A DNA stretch of 40,190 nucleotides from positions 1 through 40,190 of the forward strand of contig JAUWYL010000008.1 in assembly GCA_030615855.1 (NCBI GenBank). Direction: 5' to 3'. Below are positions 23,006-32,632 of this stretch, piece after piece. The notes under the pieces are model-generated. The model saw only the letters and a list, made by a program, of their open reading frames with translations. It was not told the origin of the DNA and made no database searches. Numbering within the stretch: position 1 is the first letter of the stretch; each line of letters opens with the position of its first letter. This stretch comes from a bacterium. Lineage in GTDB: Bacteria; UBP18; UBA7526. The position numbers and the translations under genes were made by a program.

Positions 23006-25075
23006 TTACTTGGTTGATTCCAAGGTTTCCAGGATATTTTCCGCTGCTCTTCTCGGTGCCCCAGGCTCTCCCAGTTTCTCCTTTACTTTGGCCAGTTCGG
23101 CCTTCATCCCATTCAATCTTTTAGAATCCTGCAAGATCTTTAGGGCAGCTTGGGCGATTTTTTCTGGTCTTGCTCCGTATTGCAGAAACTCAGGAACTAT
23201 TTTTCTACCGGCTACGACATTCACCAATCCAATATAGGGAATCTTTAACAAGATCTTCGATAATAACCAGGTAGTGAAATGGACCTTATAGATAATAATC
23301 ATGGGAAGGCCTAAACAGGCGTTCTCTAAAGTGGCGCTTCCCGAGGCCACCAGGGCAAAGTCCATTATATTCCGAGCATCAAAGGTAGGATCCTCCACTA
23401 TCCTAATAGAGGAATTTACCCTCTTTAATACAGTATTCACCCTTTCTCTGGAGAGGGTGGGGGCCAGGGGTAGGATGAACTGAGAATCTGGTATTCTTTC
23501 CTTTATTCTCTTTGCGGTTTCAACCATTACTGGAAGGAGGCGCTTGATCTCTCCTTCTCTACTACCTGGTAAGAGGCCAATGATGGGTTTATTCTTCTCA
23601 AGTTTGAACCTCTCATAGGCTTTCTCCTTAGGAAGAAGAGGTTTAACGATATCCATGAAGGGATGGCCGATAAAACTTACCGGGCAACCCGCTTCCTGAT
23701 AAATTCTTTCCTCAAAGGGAAGAATGACGACCATCTTTTTCACTAAATTGGTGATCTTCTTTACCCTTTTCCTTCCCCAGGCCCAGACCTGGGGACTGAT
23801 GTAATAATTAACTGGGATATTCTTCTTTCTGGCCTTCTTCGCCACCCTCAAGTTGAACCCGGGATTATCGATTAAGATTATCCCCTGAGGCCTCTCCTTC
23901 TCCATGAGATCGTCTAACTTCTTGAGGATTCTACGAAAGACTTTAATATGTTTCAGGACCTCAACGAAACCAACTACTGCTATCTGGGTAATATCGGAGA
24001 CCAGCCTCACCCCGGCCTTCTCCATCCTCCTTCCCCCAATCCCAAAGAGTTCTATCTCTGGAGAAAGATTCTTTAGTTCTTGGACAAGATAGGCTCCTTG
24101 GAGATCGCCACTGGCCTCTCCGGCCAAAATCATGATCCTCCTCTGGGGCTTAATTTGACGAGATATCTCCCAAGCAATGGCCAGCGCCTCCCTCCCTGCT
24201 TCTCCGGAAACCAGGGGTTCCTGGCCTCTCTGAACGGCGTGAATAAAGGCCTCCAGTTCCAACTTTAAGGGTTCTATCTTCTCAATCTCTGGTTGGGAAG
24301 GGACGATCCTCACCCCACCATCTGGGGTAATCTCCCGACGATAGACTAAAAGTTCCTGATTGATATAATCTAAGGAGAGATAGGCATCCCTCTGAAATAT
24401 CCTTATCTTCCTGGTCTCCTCTTTTGTCACGCGACTGGCGGTGATATTTGCGATACAGCCATTCTCAAATGTGATTCGGGTGTTGGCAATGTCCTCTTCC
24501 TGGGAGAGGACAGGTACTCCTACCGCCTCTATTCTCTTGACCGGTGAATTGACCAGGGAGAGGATAATATCGATGTCGTGGATCATGAGATCCATAACCA
24601 CTCCTATATTGGCTGCCCGGGGCTTAAAGGGGCCCAAACGGTGGCATTCTATAAACCTCGGGTCCTTGATTATCCTATTTAGGGCGGAGACCGCGGGATT
24701 GAATCTTTCAATATGGCCTACCTGCAAAACGAGTTTCTTCTTCTTCGCTAATCTGAGTAGTTCGTCTGCTTCTCCCAGAGTCTGGGTCATGGGCTTCTCA
24801 ATCAGAATATGGACCCCAACATTCAAGAAGTCCTTACTTATTCTATAATGGAGTTCTGTGGGAACGGCGATGCTTGCAACATCCACTCTTTTTAAGACTT
24901 GAGTATATTCTGTATAAGCAGAGGTTTTATATTCCTGGGCGATCCTCCTTGACCTCTCTTCATCGATATCGACCACAGCCACCAGTTCCACATCAGACAT
25001 CTCAGAGTAGATCCGAGCGTGATGCTGTCCCAGGTGTCCTACACCAATTACTGCTATTTTAATTAGCTTCGTCAT
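23006..25075 (-). CDS. lpxB: Gfo/Idh/MocA oxidoreductase fused to lipid-A-disaccharide synthase
   Basis: One 689-residue frame holds two enzymes. Residues 1-314 are a Gfo/Idh/MocA NAD(P)-dependent oxidoreductase: Rossmann motif AVIGVGHLGQHHA at 8-20, the EKPM motif near 94-97 and GHIERFNP. Residues 315-689 are LpxB, which joins UDP-2,3-diacylglucosamine and lipid X: MILAGEASGDLQGA, VWAWGRKRVKKI, LPGSREGEI and ASGSATLENACLG. The LpxB part has its normal length of about 375. An AGGAGG three nt before the internal ATG at 24133 could also start free LpxB. In some bacteria a related oxidoreductase (GnnA) makes the 3-keto sugar for amide-linked lipid A, but its aminotransferase GnnB is not in this window. 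GGGAG precedes the first ATG. Confidence 0.93.
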   Translation of the reverse strand: MTKLIKIAVIGVGHLGQHHARIYSEMSDVELVAVVDIDEERSRRIAQEYKTSAYTEYTQVLKRVDVASIAVPTELHYRISKDFLNVGVHILIEKPMTQTLGEADELLRLAKKKKLVLQVGHIERFNPAVSALNRIIKDPRFIECHRLGPFKPRAANIGVVMDLMIHDIDIILSLVNSPVKRIEAVGVPVLSQEEDIANTRITFENGCIANITASRVTKEETRKIRIFQRDAYLSLDYINQELLVYRREITPDGGVRIVPSQPEIEKIEPLKLELEAFIHAVQRGQEPLVSGEAGREALAIAWEISRQIKPQRRIMILAGEASGDLQGAYLVQELKNLSPEIELFGIGGRRMEKAGVRLVSDITQIAVVGFVEVLKHIKVFRRILKKLDDLMEKERPQGIILIDNPGFNLRVAKKARKKNIPVNYYISPQVWAWGRKRVKKITNLVKKMVVILPFEERIYQEAGCPVSFIGHPFMDIVKPLLPKEKAYERFKLEKNKPIIGLLPGSREGEIKRLLPVMVETAKRIKERIPDSQFILPLAPTLSRERVNTVLKRVNSSIRIVEDPTFDARNIMDFALVASGSATLENACLGLPMIIIYKVHFTTWLLSKILLKIPYIGLVNVVAGRKIVPEFLQYGARPEKIAQAALKILQDSKRLNGMKAELAKVKEKLGEPGAPRRAAENILETLESTK

Positions 25076-25087
25076 ACTTCTCCCTAC

Positions 25088-25205
25088 TATTGTAAATTAG
25101 TTGGATTAGTATATTAGGTGGATTTTTACCCAACTAGTCCAACCAATCCACCTATTTTAAGATACCGAAATTTCAATAAAACAAGGTTCTCCGATGAAAT
25201 CGGAG
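25088..25205. repeat. Inverted word array and CTCCGAT hairpin downstream of lpxI
   Basis: TTAGTTGGA/TTAGGTGGAT words (25095-25125) oppose CCAACTAGTCCAACCAATCCACC (25129-25151, broken here as two words CCAACTAGT and CCAACCAATCCACC). At 25189-25205 CTCCGAT-GAA-ATCGGAG forms a 7-bp stem, followed on the minus strand by AACCTTGTTTTATT. That tail is only weakly terminator-like. Confidence 0.65.
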
Positions 25206-25229
25206 GTTCTTATTTTACTGACTTCTATC

Positions 25230-26036
25230 TTATTTGGCTACGATACTGATTCCTGCCTCATTGGCCATTTCGATGAGCCGCTCTCTATCCAAGAGGACGG
25301 TCTTCCGAGCATCGATAGCTAAACAGGAAGCATTAATCTCTTTTAATGCCTTCAAGGTCTCTGTGCCCACCACAGGTAGATCGAGCTGAATCTCACCCTC
25401 TTCTCTGGCAACCTTGACCACTACCGCTTTCTCCTTTGCCAATCTTCCACCCCTTCTTATGGTCTTATCCGTCCCCTCAGCGCTCTCTACAGCTAAGATG
25501 GTTTGCTCCTTGACCACCACGGTTAAGGAACTCATTTTTAAAACCCGGGCAATCTCTTTGGCTATTCTTCTGCCAAAATCCATATCCTCTTCTTCTTCCC
25601 GAGAAGGCTTCCTCTCAGTAAGGACTCCTTCCTTAGGAATGAGCGGGGAAAGAAACTCCCTGGGATCGGCTACTCTTACTCCTGTCTGGGCTAACTTATC
25701 CCTTAGAGCCCCCAAGAGAGAATCATCACTTTTATCCTTTAGATTAGTGAGAAGGGCTCTTGCTTCATCGTCCAGTTTTAGATTGGTGAATAGAGAATCC
25801 TTTGATATCCTCCCCACCATAGCTAATTCTTCGATCGCTTCTTCTTTCAATATCTTGATTAACTTTCCGAGCTCTCCCAATCCTATCCAGTGAACTTTTT
25901 CTATTTCCTTTTCTATTCTTAGAGAAGCCTCACCCTTTATACCAATTGCTACCACTTCCTTTCCCTCTTTCTGAAGAGCCTGAATGAAGAAGAGGGGAAA
26001 CTTGCCCTTGCCGGCAAGGAGTCCTATCCTTTTCAC
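25230..26036 (-). CDS. lpxI: UDP-2,3-diacylglucosamine pyrophosphatase LpxI
   Basis: Hydrolyses UDP-2,3-diacylglucosamine to lipid X, the step done by LpxH in E. coli; LpxI is unrelated and attacks the alpha phosphate. The product begins VKRIGLLAGKGKFPLFFI, and shows VGRISKDSLF, DDSLLGAL, GVLTERKPS, and the C-terminal catalytic block SAEGTDKTIRRGG with LDLPVVGTETL, all typical of DUF1009/LpxI. I chose the GTG at 26036, because AGGAGG lies six nt upstream; a TTG nine codons earlier (26063) would place that ribosome site inside the gene. The result is 268 residues. It sits between lpxA and the lpxB fusion, the exact pathway order. Confidence 0.95.
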   Translation of the reverse strand: MKRIGLLAGKGKFPLFFIQALQKEGKEVVAIGIKGEASLRIEKEIEKVHWIGLGELGKLIKILKEEAIEELAMVGRISKDSLFTNLKLDDEARALLTNLKDKSDDSLLGALRDKLAQTGVRVADPREFLSPLIPKEGVLTERKPSREEEEDMDFGRRIAKEIARVLKMSSLTVVVKEQTILAVESAEGTDKTIRRGGRLAKEKAVVVKVAREEGEIQLDLPVVGTETLKALKEINASCLAIDARKTVLLDRERLIEMANEAGISIVAK

Positions 26037-26139
26037 CCCGCCCCTCCTTTTACATTCAAACAAATAATTCCTATCAAGGAAAAATCCACCATTTCAGGCT
26101 TTTCAGTCTTAAAATTATCAATCTTACGAGGGGCGGGGT

Positions 26140-26913
26140 TCATTTGCATATCCCCCGCTTACTTGTTCTTAAAAACTCCAGAAGATGTTTTATAGAATCT
26201 GTCTTTTCTAATTCTTGCTCAATTTTCTCTGTTGCCCGAGAGAGGTTGAGTTTGGAGCGAAAGATGAGGCGAAAGGCCTCTTTTAGAATAGAAATCTCTT
26301 TACGGGAGAAGCCGTGCCTCTTCAACCCGATAGTATTTATTCCCGATACCCGCAGGGGGTCTCCGGCACCTATAATATAGGGGATAATATCCTTACGGAC
26401 TGGAGAAAACCCTCCGATCATCGCATATGCCCCGATGCGCACATATTGATGAACAGCCACAATCCCTCCAACGACGGCATAGTCCTCAACAGTTACATGG
26501 CCTGCTAGGGTAGCCACATTGGCCAAGGTAACTCCATCCCCTATTCTACAATCATGGGCAATGTGAACATAGGCCATAAGGAAGTTATTATTCCCAATTT
26601 TCGTCTCCCCTCCCCCCTCCTTTGTTCCTCGATTGATGGTCACGAACTCCCGGATAATGTTATTCTCCCCAATTACTACCCTTGTCTTCTCCCCCTTATA
26701 TTCCAGATATTGAGGAGGAGTGCCGATGGCTGATTGAGCAAGGATCTTACAGTTCTTACCGATCTTTGTCCAGCCATCAAGGAAGACATGAGGACCGATC
26801 TGGCAACCATATCCAATCTCTACATTCTCCCCCACAATGGTATAAGGACCGATGCTTACTTCTTTACTAATCTTTGCCTTCTTATGAACAATGGCTGTCC
26901 TATGTATTCCCAT
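26140..26913 (-). CDS. lpxA: UDP-N-acetylglucosamine acyltransferase
   Basis: Catalyses the first lipid A step, moving a 3-hydroxyacyl chain from ACP to UDP-GlcNAc, or possibly to its 3-amino analogue. The 257 residues form a left-handed beta helix of hexapeptides (VSIGPY, VEIGYG, TKIGKN, VRIGAY), with the catalytic histidine in YVHIAHDC near residue 118 and the C-terminal helical domain from GLKRHGFSRKEI. The spacer GGAGG-11 nt-ATG is rather long. It follows lpxC-fabZ and precedes lpxI. The acceptor choice matters because the oxidoreductase fused to LpxB resembles the type that prepares amino-sugar lipid A; sequence alone does not settle it. Confidence 0.96.
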   Translation of the reverse strand: MGIHRTAIVHKKAKISKEVSIGPYTIVGENVEIGYGCQIGPHVFLDGWTKIGKNCKILAQSAIGTPPQYLEYKGEKTRVVIGENNIIREFVTINRGTKEGGGETKIGNNNFLMAYVHIAHDCRIGDGVTLANVATLAGHVTVEDYAVVGGIVAVHQYVRIGAYAMIGGFSPVRKDIIPYIIGAGDPLRVSGINTIGLKRHGFSRKEISILKEAFRLIFRSKLNLSRATEKIEQELEKTDSIKHLLEFLRTSKRGICK

Positions 26914-26937
26914 TTTTCGTTAAACCTCCTAAGTAAC

Positions 26938-27009
26938 CAGTAACTAGCGAACAGTAAAAAACTGGTTACTGTAAACTGTTAACTGTGAACTCCCCGATGA
27001 AATCGGGGG
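26938..27009. repeat. Inverted heptamers with A-rich loop and CCCCGAT hairpin after lpxC-fabZ
   Basis: CAGT-AAAAA-ACTG at 26952-26964 sits within GGTTACT/GTAAACT/GTTAACT/GTGAACT heptamers. CCCCGAT-GAA-ATCGGGG (26992-27008) directly follows the lpxC-fabZ stop on the minus strand, but no U-tract follows. Confidence 0.75.
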
Positions 27010-28392
27010 TCATTCCCCCTCCCTCAGGACAAGGGCGAACATGAGCTCTGCCCCAGCCACTAACTTATCTTCGACATAGGCCCTGGTGGTCATCTTCCCC
27101 ATTCTTCCTTTAATCTTGCTCACCTCTGCCTCGAGACGCAAAGTATCACCGGGGACTACTGGTTTTCTGAAACGAACCTTGTCAATGCCTGTAAAGTAGG
27201 CCAGTTTCCCGGAATGTTCTCGCTTCGATAGGAGTAAAATTCCTCCTACCTGGGCCATGGCCTCAACGATGAGCACCCCGGGCATAACCGGATGGCCTGG
27301 GAAGTGCCCCTGAAAAAACTCCTCATTTATTGAAACATTCTTAATCCCCACTGCCCTCTTATCCTCTTCGAGTTCAAGGATCCTATCTACTAAGAGGAAG
27401 GGATATCTATGGGGAAGGATCTTCTGAATGTCCTTAATACCTAAGATTTCTTTAGTCCTTATCCTCTTCTGAATTTCTTCTATTTCTTTCTTTAAAGGAA
27501 TCTTCTCTCTCTTCAGGCTATGGATTTTCTTTACCAGCTCCACGTTTGCCCCATGGCCACTCTTTAAGGCAATGATATGGGCTTTAAGGGGGGGGCCGAT
27601 GAGATATAAATCTCCAAGTAAATCGAGGATCTTGTGGCGCACAAACTCATCGGGAAACCTTAAGGGTTCTTTATTCAATATTCCTTTCTCGCCGATGACC
27701 ACGGCATTCTCCAGGCTCCCCCCTTTAATGAGCCCCCTCTCCCTCAGTTCCCTTACTTCGCTCTCAAAGCCAAAGGTCCTTGCGGGAGCGATTTCTTTTA
27801 CGAAGGTATCCTCATTTATGACAAAGGAAGCAAACTGGGTCCTCAGGACCGGATGGTCAAAGTCAATGGTATAACTTATCTTGAGCTCCTCGTTTGGTAG
27901 GGCGATGAGATAGACATCCCCCTTCGCTGAAGCTTCGGAGGATAGTCCACCGAAGTCTTGACGAAGGTGGACATCCTCTTTTATATAGAAAACAGGCTCT
28001 TTTAACTCTAAGTATTCTCTTTCTTTTTCCTGCTCAACGATCCCTGCTTCTTTTAGGGCTTGAGCAAAGGGAAGGGCACTTCCATCCGCTGCCGGTGCTT
28101 CATCTGAATCTATCTCAATAATTAAATTATCAATACTCAAACCGGTCAAGGCCGCCAAGATATGCTCGACACTCTGCACTTTTAGTTCACCTTCTCCGAG
28201 ACTTGTTTCGCGAGAGGCTTTAATCACTTTAGTAACTTCTACTACTATCTGGGGCTTGCCCCCAAGGTCCACCCGAACAAACCTTACTCCACTATCTACG
28301 GGAGCAGGCTTGAAGGTAATCTTTACCTTTCTCCCAGTATGTAATCCGTTCCCAGAGTAACTGATTTCTCTTCCAATGGTCCTCTGTTTCAT
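27010..28392 (-). CDS. lpxC/fabZ: LpxC-FabZ fusion: UDP-3-O-acyl-GlcNAc deacetylase / 3-hydroxyacyl-ACP dehydratase
   Basis: Residues 1-300 are LpxC, the zinc deacetylase committing to lipid [10 protein letters not shown] (E76, H77), SGHGANVE (H280), and [11 protein letters not shown] giving zinc ligands H253 and D257. Residues about 315-460 are FabZ, the fatty acid dehydratase, with [20 protein letters not shown] (H363, E377). Both draw on 3-hydroxyacyl-ACP, so fusion may balance membrane and lipid A synthesis; such fusions are known in Bacteroidetes and some other phyla. A short insertion ([14 protein letters not shown], about 145-158) encoded by TTCG-rich words sits in LpxC. The start overlaps the lpxD stop as ATGA. 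Confidence 0.96.
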   Translation of the reverse strand: MKQRTIGREISYSGNGLHTGRKVKITFKPAPVDSGVRFVRVDLGGKPQIVVEVTKVIKASRETSLGEGELKVQSVEHILAALTGLSIDNLIIEIDSDEAPAADGSALPFAQALKEAGIVEQEKEREYLELKEPVFYIKEDVHLRQDFGGLSSEASAKGDVYLIALPNEELKISYTIDFDHPVLRTQFASFVINEDTFVKEIAPARTFGFESEVRELRERGLIKGGSLENAVVIGEKGILNKEPLRFPDEFVRHKILDLLGDLYLIGPPLKAHIIALKSGHGANVELVKKIHSLKREKIPLKKEIEEIQKRIRTKEILGIKDIQKILPHRYPFLLVDRILELEEDKRAVGIKNVSINEEFFQGHFPGHPVMPGVLIVEAMAQVGGILLLSKREHSGKLAYFTGIDKVRFRKPVVPGDTLRLEAEVSKIKGRMGKMTTRAYVEDKLVAGAELMFALVLREGE

Positions 28393-29414
28393 TTCTTCTT
28401 TTCCAATTCCTCGATTCTTTTCTTTAACTCTCGAACCAATTTGTGTAATTCTGGTAGCCTCAATATGCTGGCCTCGATCCTCTTAGCCTGAGCATGGGGC
28501 CTTGCTGGGTAACCAGAGACAACCGTATTTGGGGGAACGGATTTTAATACCCCTGCCCGACCCCCCACTATCACTCCATCCCCAATCTTTATATGGCCGA
28601 CCACCCCTGCCTGACCTGCTAAGGTAACTCCTTTACCAATCTCGGTACTTCCTGAGACCCCCACTTGGGCAATGATGATGGAGTCCTCTCCAATGACTAC
28701 ATTATGGGCGATTTGGACCAGGTTGTCTATCTTCACTCCTCTCTTTATCCAGGTTTTTCCCAAGGTTGCTCGGTCGATAGTGACATTGGCTCCAATCTCA
28801 ACGTCATCCTCAATGACCACCCTTCCAATCTGAGGAACCTTATGCTGCTTTCCTTCGTGTGGGATATAGCCGAAGCCATCGGAACCGATGACTGTCCCGG
28901 AATGGATAATTACTCTACTGGCAATCTTTACTCCCTCTCTGATCATCACCTGGGGGTAGATGAGGCAATCTTTTCCTATTCTACTTCCCCTTCCCACATA
29001 GACTAAGGGATAGATTATGGTATTATCTCCAATCCTCGCTTTTTCTTCTATCATAGAGTAAGCACCGATGGAGACCTTCTTCCCCAGATCCACCCCTTTT
29101 GAAACGATGGCTGTGGGATGAACCCCTTCGGTAGGTTTTTGGTAAGGAACTAAGATCCTCATCACCTGGCTAAAGGCAAGATAAGGATTCTCCACCTGGA
29201 TAAGGGGAACTTTCGCTTCCTTGACTTCGCGGGAGACGATGACCGCTGAGGCCTGAGTAGTTTCTAAAAGGGGAAGGTGCTTTATATCGCTAATGAAGGT
29301 GATTTCTCCTTTCCTTGCCTCCTTTATTTCAACTACACCCTCTACCTCAATACTTGCATCTCCTACTATCTTTCCTCCAATTAGTTCCGCTATCTCTCTC
29401 AAACTTTTTTTCAT
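28389..29414 (-). CDS. lpxD: UDP-3-O-acylglucosamine N-acyltransferase
   Basis: Adds the second 3-hydroxyacyl chain, N-linked at C2, in lipid A synthesis. The N-terminal substrate-binding domain (residues 1-100, with [15 protein letters not shown]) precedes a long left-handed beta helix of hexapeptide repeats ([41 protein letters not shown] with the catalytic histidine) and a short C-terminal coiled helix ([19 protein letters not shown]). 341 residues is normal. It overlaps lpxC by four nt and lies 260 nt downstream of the OmpH gene, in the bamA-skp-lpxD order common in Gram-negative bacteria. Confidence 0.96.
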   Translation of the reverse strand: MKKSLREIAELIGGKIVGDASIEVEGVVEIKEARKGEITFISDIKHLPLLETTQASAVIVSREVKEAKVPLIQVENPYLAFSQVMRILVPYQKPTEGVHPTAIVSKGVDLGKKVSIGAYSMIEEKARIGDNTIIYPLVYVGRGSRIGKDCLIYPQVMIREGVKIASRVIIHSGTVIGSDGFGYIPHEGKQHKVPQIGRVVIEDDVEIGANVTIDRATLGKTWIKRGVKIDNLVQIAHNVVIGEDSIIIAQVGVSGSTEIGKGVTLAGQAGVVGHIKIGDGVIVGGRAGVLKSVPPNTVVSGYPARPHAQAKRIEASILRLPELHKLVRELKKRIEELEKKK

Positions 29415-29427
29415 ATTTCACCACGAG

Positions 29428-29660
29428 ATAGGTAACCACAGATTTTCACAGATTCTCACGAGATTTTGAAAACTTTCTCTCTCGCTAATCTGTGTTAATC
29501 TTGTGGTTCATTTTGCATTTTGCATTGCTAATTTTTCATTTTTCATTGATCTTCTTTCCCACTTTTTCCGTTACCCCGTTACCCCGTTACCCCGACACCT
29601 CGTCCCTCATCCCTCGTCCCTCGGTCACTCCCACTCTCCCGCCTACTCACTTTCTCTCTT
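29428..29660. repeat. Word-array spacer between OmpH gene and lpxD
   Basis: CACAGATTTT/CACAGATTCT decamers (29438-29460) oppose AATCTGTGTTAATCTTGTGG (29489-29508) as an inverted pair. Then come TTTTGCATT words, three GTTACCCC octamers (29572-29594) and CCCTCGT/CCCTCAT heptamers (29600-29624). No coding or RNA gene was seen. Confidence 0.7.
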
Positions 29661-29674
29661 TCTCTCTTTTACAA

Positions 29675-30184
29675 TTACTTCCCTTTATTCAATACTTTTA
29701 TCACCTCATCCGTGAGATCCATGCCCTCTCCTCCATAAAGCAAGCTATCCTTCCTTAAGATGAGGGTATATCCCTCCTTTTCCCCGACCTTCTTTATCAC
29801 ACTTAATATCTCAGTGATTAGTTTCTTGGTCATGGTTTCCTCTTTTCTTGCCAGATCTATTTCCACATCCCTTACATACTTCTGGAGGTCCAGGATCTTC
29901 TGATTGATCTCCTGGGCCCTCTTCAATCTCTCCTCTTTAGAGAGGAGGGCCTCCTGGGTGGTGAGTTCTTCTCTTAAAGAAGTAATCTCATTTTCTAATT
30001 TGGTAATTTCCTTCCGACGCGCGTTAATTTCCTTATTGAGCTCCTGGCTCGCCTTCTGGGTCTCAGTATACTCATCGAATACCCGGTCCATATCCACATA
30101 GCCCACCTTCGCCAAATCCGCTGTTTTCGCTGATCCAGCAAATAAAACCAGCAACATTCCTAGGATCAAAATCTTCTTCAGCAT
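29675..30184 (-). CDS. OmpH/Skp-family periplasmic chaperone
   Basis: A jellyfish-like trimeric chaperone that holds unfolded outer-membrane proteins on their way to BamA. The 169-residue product has a signal peptide (KKILILGMLLVLFAGSAKTA), then KVGYVDMDRVFDEYTETQKA, a long alpha-helical coiled coil (about residues 40-125, rich in E, K and R) and VGEKEGYTLILRKDSLLYG, typical of OmpH. The ATG at 30184 is chosen since AGGAGG stands six nt before it; the ATG seven codons upstream (30205) lacks a site and would put that Shine-Dalgarno inside the gene. It is located directly after bamA and before lpxD. Confidence 0.92.
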   Translation of the reverse strand: MLKKILILGMLLVLFAGSAKTADLAKVGYVDMDRVFDEYTETQKASQELNKEINARRKEITKLENEITSLREELTTQEALLSKEERLKRAQEINQKILDLQKYVRDVEIDLARKEETMTKKLITEILSVIKKVGEKEGYTLILRKDSLLYGGEGMDLTDEVIKVLNKGK

Positions 30185-30246
30185 TTTCTTCCTCCTTTTA
30201 TTCATTATCCGTGCAAATCCGTTTTTAATCCGTGCCTATCCGTGTT

Positions 30247-32484
30247 TTAGAAGGATTGACCAATAGAAAAATAGAACTGGCTATGGGAGACACCAGTCGG
30301 GGGATTGATGGGTTTTCCATAATCGAAGCGCAGAAGACCCATGGGGCTATGGAACCTTATTCCCGCTCCATAGCCTCCCTCAATATCTTCCCAGTCCGGA
30401 TTACTACCCCTGGCCCAGGTATTCCCACTATCGACAAATAAGACTCCTTTTAATCTCCGATATATGGGAAAGCGCCACTCTAAGTTACCCACCACCATCT
30501 TTACTCCTCCAATGGGATCACCATTGGCTGCCTTGGGACCGATATCGGCATACTTCCATCCTCTCACAGTATCCGCTCCCCCAATATAGAACCTCTCGAA
30601 GATGGGGACATAGGCAGAGTCATCGAACTCCTCAACATATCCCGCCCGAAGGCGCAGGGCGAGAACGAACTTCCAGAAGGTTTTGAAGTACCACCTAGAA
30701 TCCAATCTATGCTTTAAGAAGTCAAAGTCCCCTCCTAAGGGGCCGCCAGCGCACTCTATCGATAAAGAGTTATAGGAGCCTTTGCTGGGATCGAAGATGT
30801 AGTCCCTGGTATCCCTCGCCAGGCTAGGGGTGAGAGAAGAGAGAAATTTCTTCCCTTCTTCCCGGGTAATATCAAAGGGGGCATCGCTTTCTACTTTATA
30901 AACCCTCACCCTCTCCCCCTTATACTTAAGGTACCACTTGGTGAAGTCGGTTATGGGGTGACCAAAAGTAATATCTCCCCCTCTCCTTTCAATATCATAG
31001 CTATCCCGGACCCTCGTCTTATGCCAAATACCGGTAGAGAAGTAGGTTGGAGTATTGAAGAGCCAAGGGTTAGTAAAACGCAGGGAATAGTTCTGCCTCT
31101 TCCCTCCAAACTCCACAGTGGCGCTTGCCTGATATCCCCGGCCAAAGAGGTTGATTTCAGAGACTGAGACCTGGCCTATCACCCCGTCTACATTGGAATA
31201 TCCCGCTCCCAGGTTTAGGGTCCCGGTCTTCTTCTCCTTGACATCAAAGACCAGGTTTATGATATCTGGTTCTTTTCCCGGATAGGTATCGATTTTTACC
31301 CCTTCTTCTCCCTCGATGTCCAACCTCTTGAAGTATCCTAAGTTATATAACTTCTCCTGGCTTCTCAGTATCTTCTTATAGTTGAAGATCTCTCCTTCCC
31401 CAATGACCAGCTCCCTTCTTATCACATAATTCTTGGTCTTCTCATTCCCCGTGATCTCGATCTTCCCGATATAGGCCAAAGAGCCTTCCGTGATATCCAG
31501 ACTGATGTCTATCCTCTCTTCCTTTTCATCGATCTTCTTCGTTGGTACTACCCGGGCAAAGGCATATCCCTTATTGTAGTATAGGGCGTGGATCTGGAAG
31601 AGATCCCTATCGAACTGTAGTTCATTATAGACCATCCCCTCTTTCAGAACTGTCTCTTTCTTGATCTCCTCATCTGTGAATAATTCATTGCCCGAGATGG
31701 TCAGGCTTCCCATCTTTATCTGAGGTCCTTCTTTGATTAAGATAGTAATAAATATCTTTTCTTCTTCATAACTAATCTTATGATCCACAATCCCCGCTAA
31801 AAGATAGCCTCTTGTCTTATAGAGAGTGACTATCCTTTCTAAGTCTTCTTGAAAGACCTTCTTATCGAACTTTCTCTTCTTGGTCTTCATCACCCTCCTT
31901 ATCTTCCTATCAGAGAAGACTTCATTCCCCAGGATCTCAATCTTCTTTACCTTTAGCCTCGGACCCTCTTTAATATTAAAGGTGACATTTACTTTCCCTT
32001 CTTCCTTATCTATCTTTATCTCTTCCTGAACCTTGGCCTGATAATACCTCTTCTCCTTGTATAGAGAGAGAATCTCCTCCTTGGCCTCCTCTACCTTCTT
32101 CTCGCTATAGACCTCGTCAACCTTCAGCCCAACCTCATCTAAGAGGGTTCCTTTTCTGATCTTCTTATTTCCCTTAAAAATTATCTTCTCAACTAAGAAT
32201 CTCTCCTCAACGATGAACTTTACCTTAATCCCTTCTTCAAAAGGAGAGATGTCGATCTTGACATCAGAAAAGAAACCTAAGGCATAGATTCTCTTCAGGT
32301 CTTCTCTTAAGGCAGGAAGAGAGTATTCATCCCCTACTTTGGTCTCTACCACCTTTAAGATTCTTTCCCGGGTAATGTTCTTATTCCCCCCAACCTCAAT
32401 GGCCTTGATAATCTTTCCTTGGGCCCTTGCTCCGCCAGTAATAATCGCCAGACTAAAAATGACAAGGATCAGACTTTTCCTCAT
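30247..32484 (-). CDS. bamA: Outer membrane protein assembly factor BamA
   Basis: The central subunit of the machine that folds beta-barrel proteins into the outer membrane. A signal peptide (residues 1-21) is followed by five POTRA domains at roughly 25-96, 97-176, 177-255, 256-336 and 337-424, each ending in a FxIKEGP-like turn, then a C-terminal 16-strand barrel (425-745). The loop 6 motif reads GADTVRGWKYADIGP, so the usual VRGF/Y is VRGW. The barrel ends in FYFSIGQSF with the terminal Phe needed for insertion. No Bam lipoproteins are in the window. No strong ribosome site precedes the ATG. The neighbour order clpC-bamA-ompH-lpxD is notable. Confidence 0.96.
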   Translation of the reverse strand: MRKSLILVIFSLAIITGGARAQGKIIKAIEVGGNKNITRERILKVVETKVGDEYSLPALREDLKRIYALGFFSDVKIDISPFEEGIKVKFIVEERFLVEKIIFKGNKKIRKGTLLDEVGLKVDEVYSEKKVEEAKEEILSLYKEKRYYQAKVQEEIKIDKEEGKVNVTFNIKEGPRLKVKKIEILGNEVFSDRKIRRVMKTKKRKFDKKVFQEDLERIVTLYKTRGYLLAGIVDHKISYEEEKIFITILIKEGPQIKMGSLTISGNELFTDEEIKKETVLKEGMVYNELQFDRDLFQIHALYYNKGYAFARVVPTKKIDEKEERIDISLDITEGSLAYIGKIEITGNEKTKNYVIRRELVIGEGEIFNYKKILRSQEKLYNLGYFKRLDIEGEEGVKIDTYPGKEPDIINLVFDVKEKKTGTLNLGAGYSNVDGVIGQVSVSEINLFGRGYQASATVEFGGKRQNYSLRFTNPWLFNTPTYFSTGIWHKTRVRDSYDIERRGGDITFGHPITDFTKWYLKYKGERVRVYKVESDAPFDITREEGKKFLSSLTPSLARDTRDYIFDPSKGSYNSLSIECAGGPLGGDFDFLKHRLDSRWYFKTFWKFVLALRLRAGYVEEFDDSAYVPIFERFYIGGADTVRGWKYADIGPKAANGDPIGGVKMVVGNLEWRFPIYRRLKGVLFVDSGNTWARGSNPDWEDIEGGYGAGIRFHSPMGLLRFDYGKPINPPTGVSHSQFYFSIGQSF

Positions 32485-32527
32485 ATGAAATTCTTAAAGG
32501 AATTCTCCCCTGAAACCCCTTGATGTA

Positions 32528-32632
32528 AGTAAGGAAAAAAGGGAAACAGGGAAAAAGGGAAAATAGGCATTAGAAATGGGAAATTGGAAATTGGAAATTC
32601 TCTCACTTTCTCACCTGCTCACTTTCCCACTT
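32528..32632. repeat. Word-array spacer between clpC and bamA
   Basis: GGGAAAC/GGGAAAAA words and GGAAATT heptamers (32580-32598) are followed by CTCACTTTC/CCCACTTTC words running into the 3' end of clpC at 32619, where they encode its final KVGK and stop. Confidence 0.65.

Noticed and set aside
26037-26063. TTG start for LpxI
   Set aside because: It would place a strong AGGAGG inside the gene; that site is spaced correctly for the GTG at 26036, where family members begin.
26992-27008. Rho-independent terminator after lpxC-fabZ
   Set aside because: A stable hairpin is present but no run of U follows on the minus strand, and the next gene (lpxA) is clearly in the same pathway.
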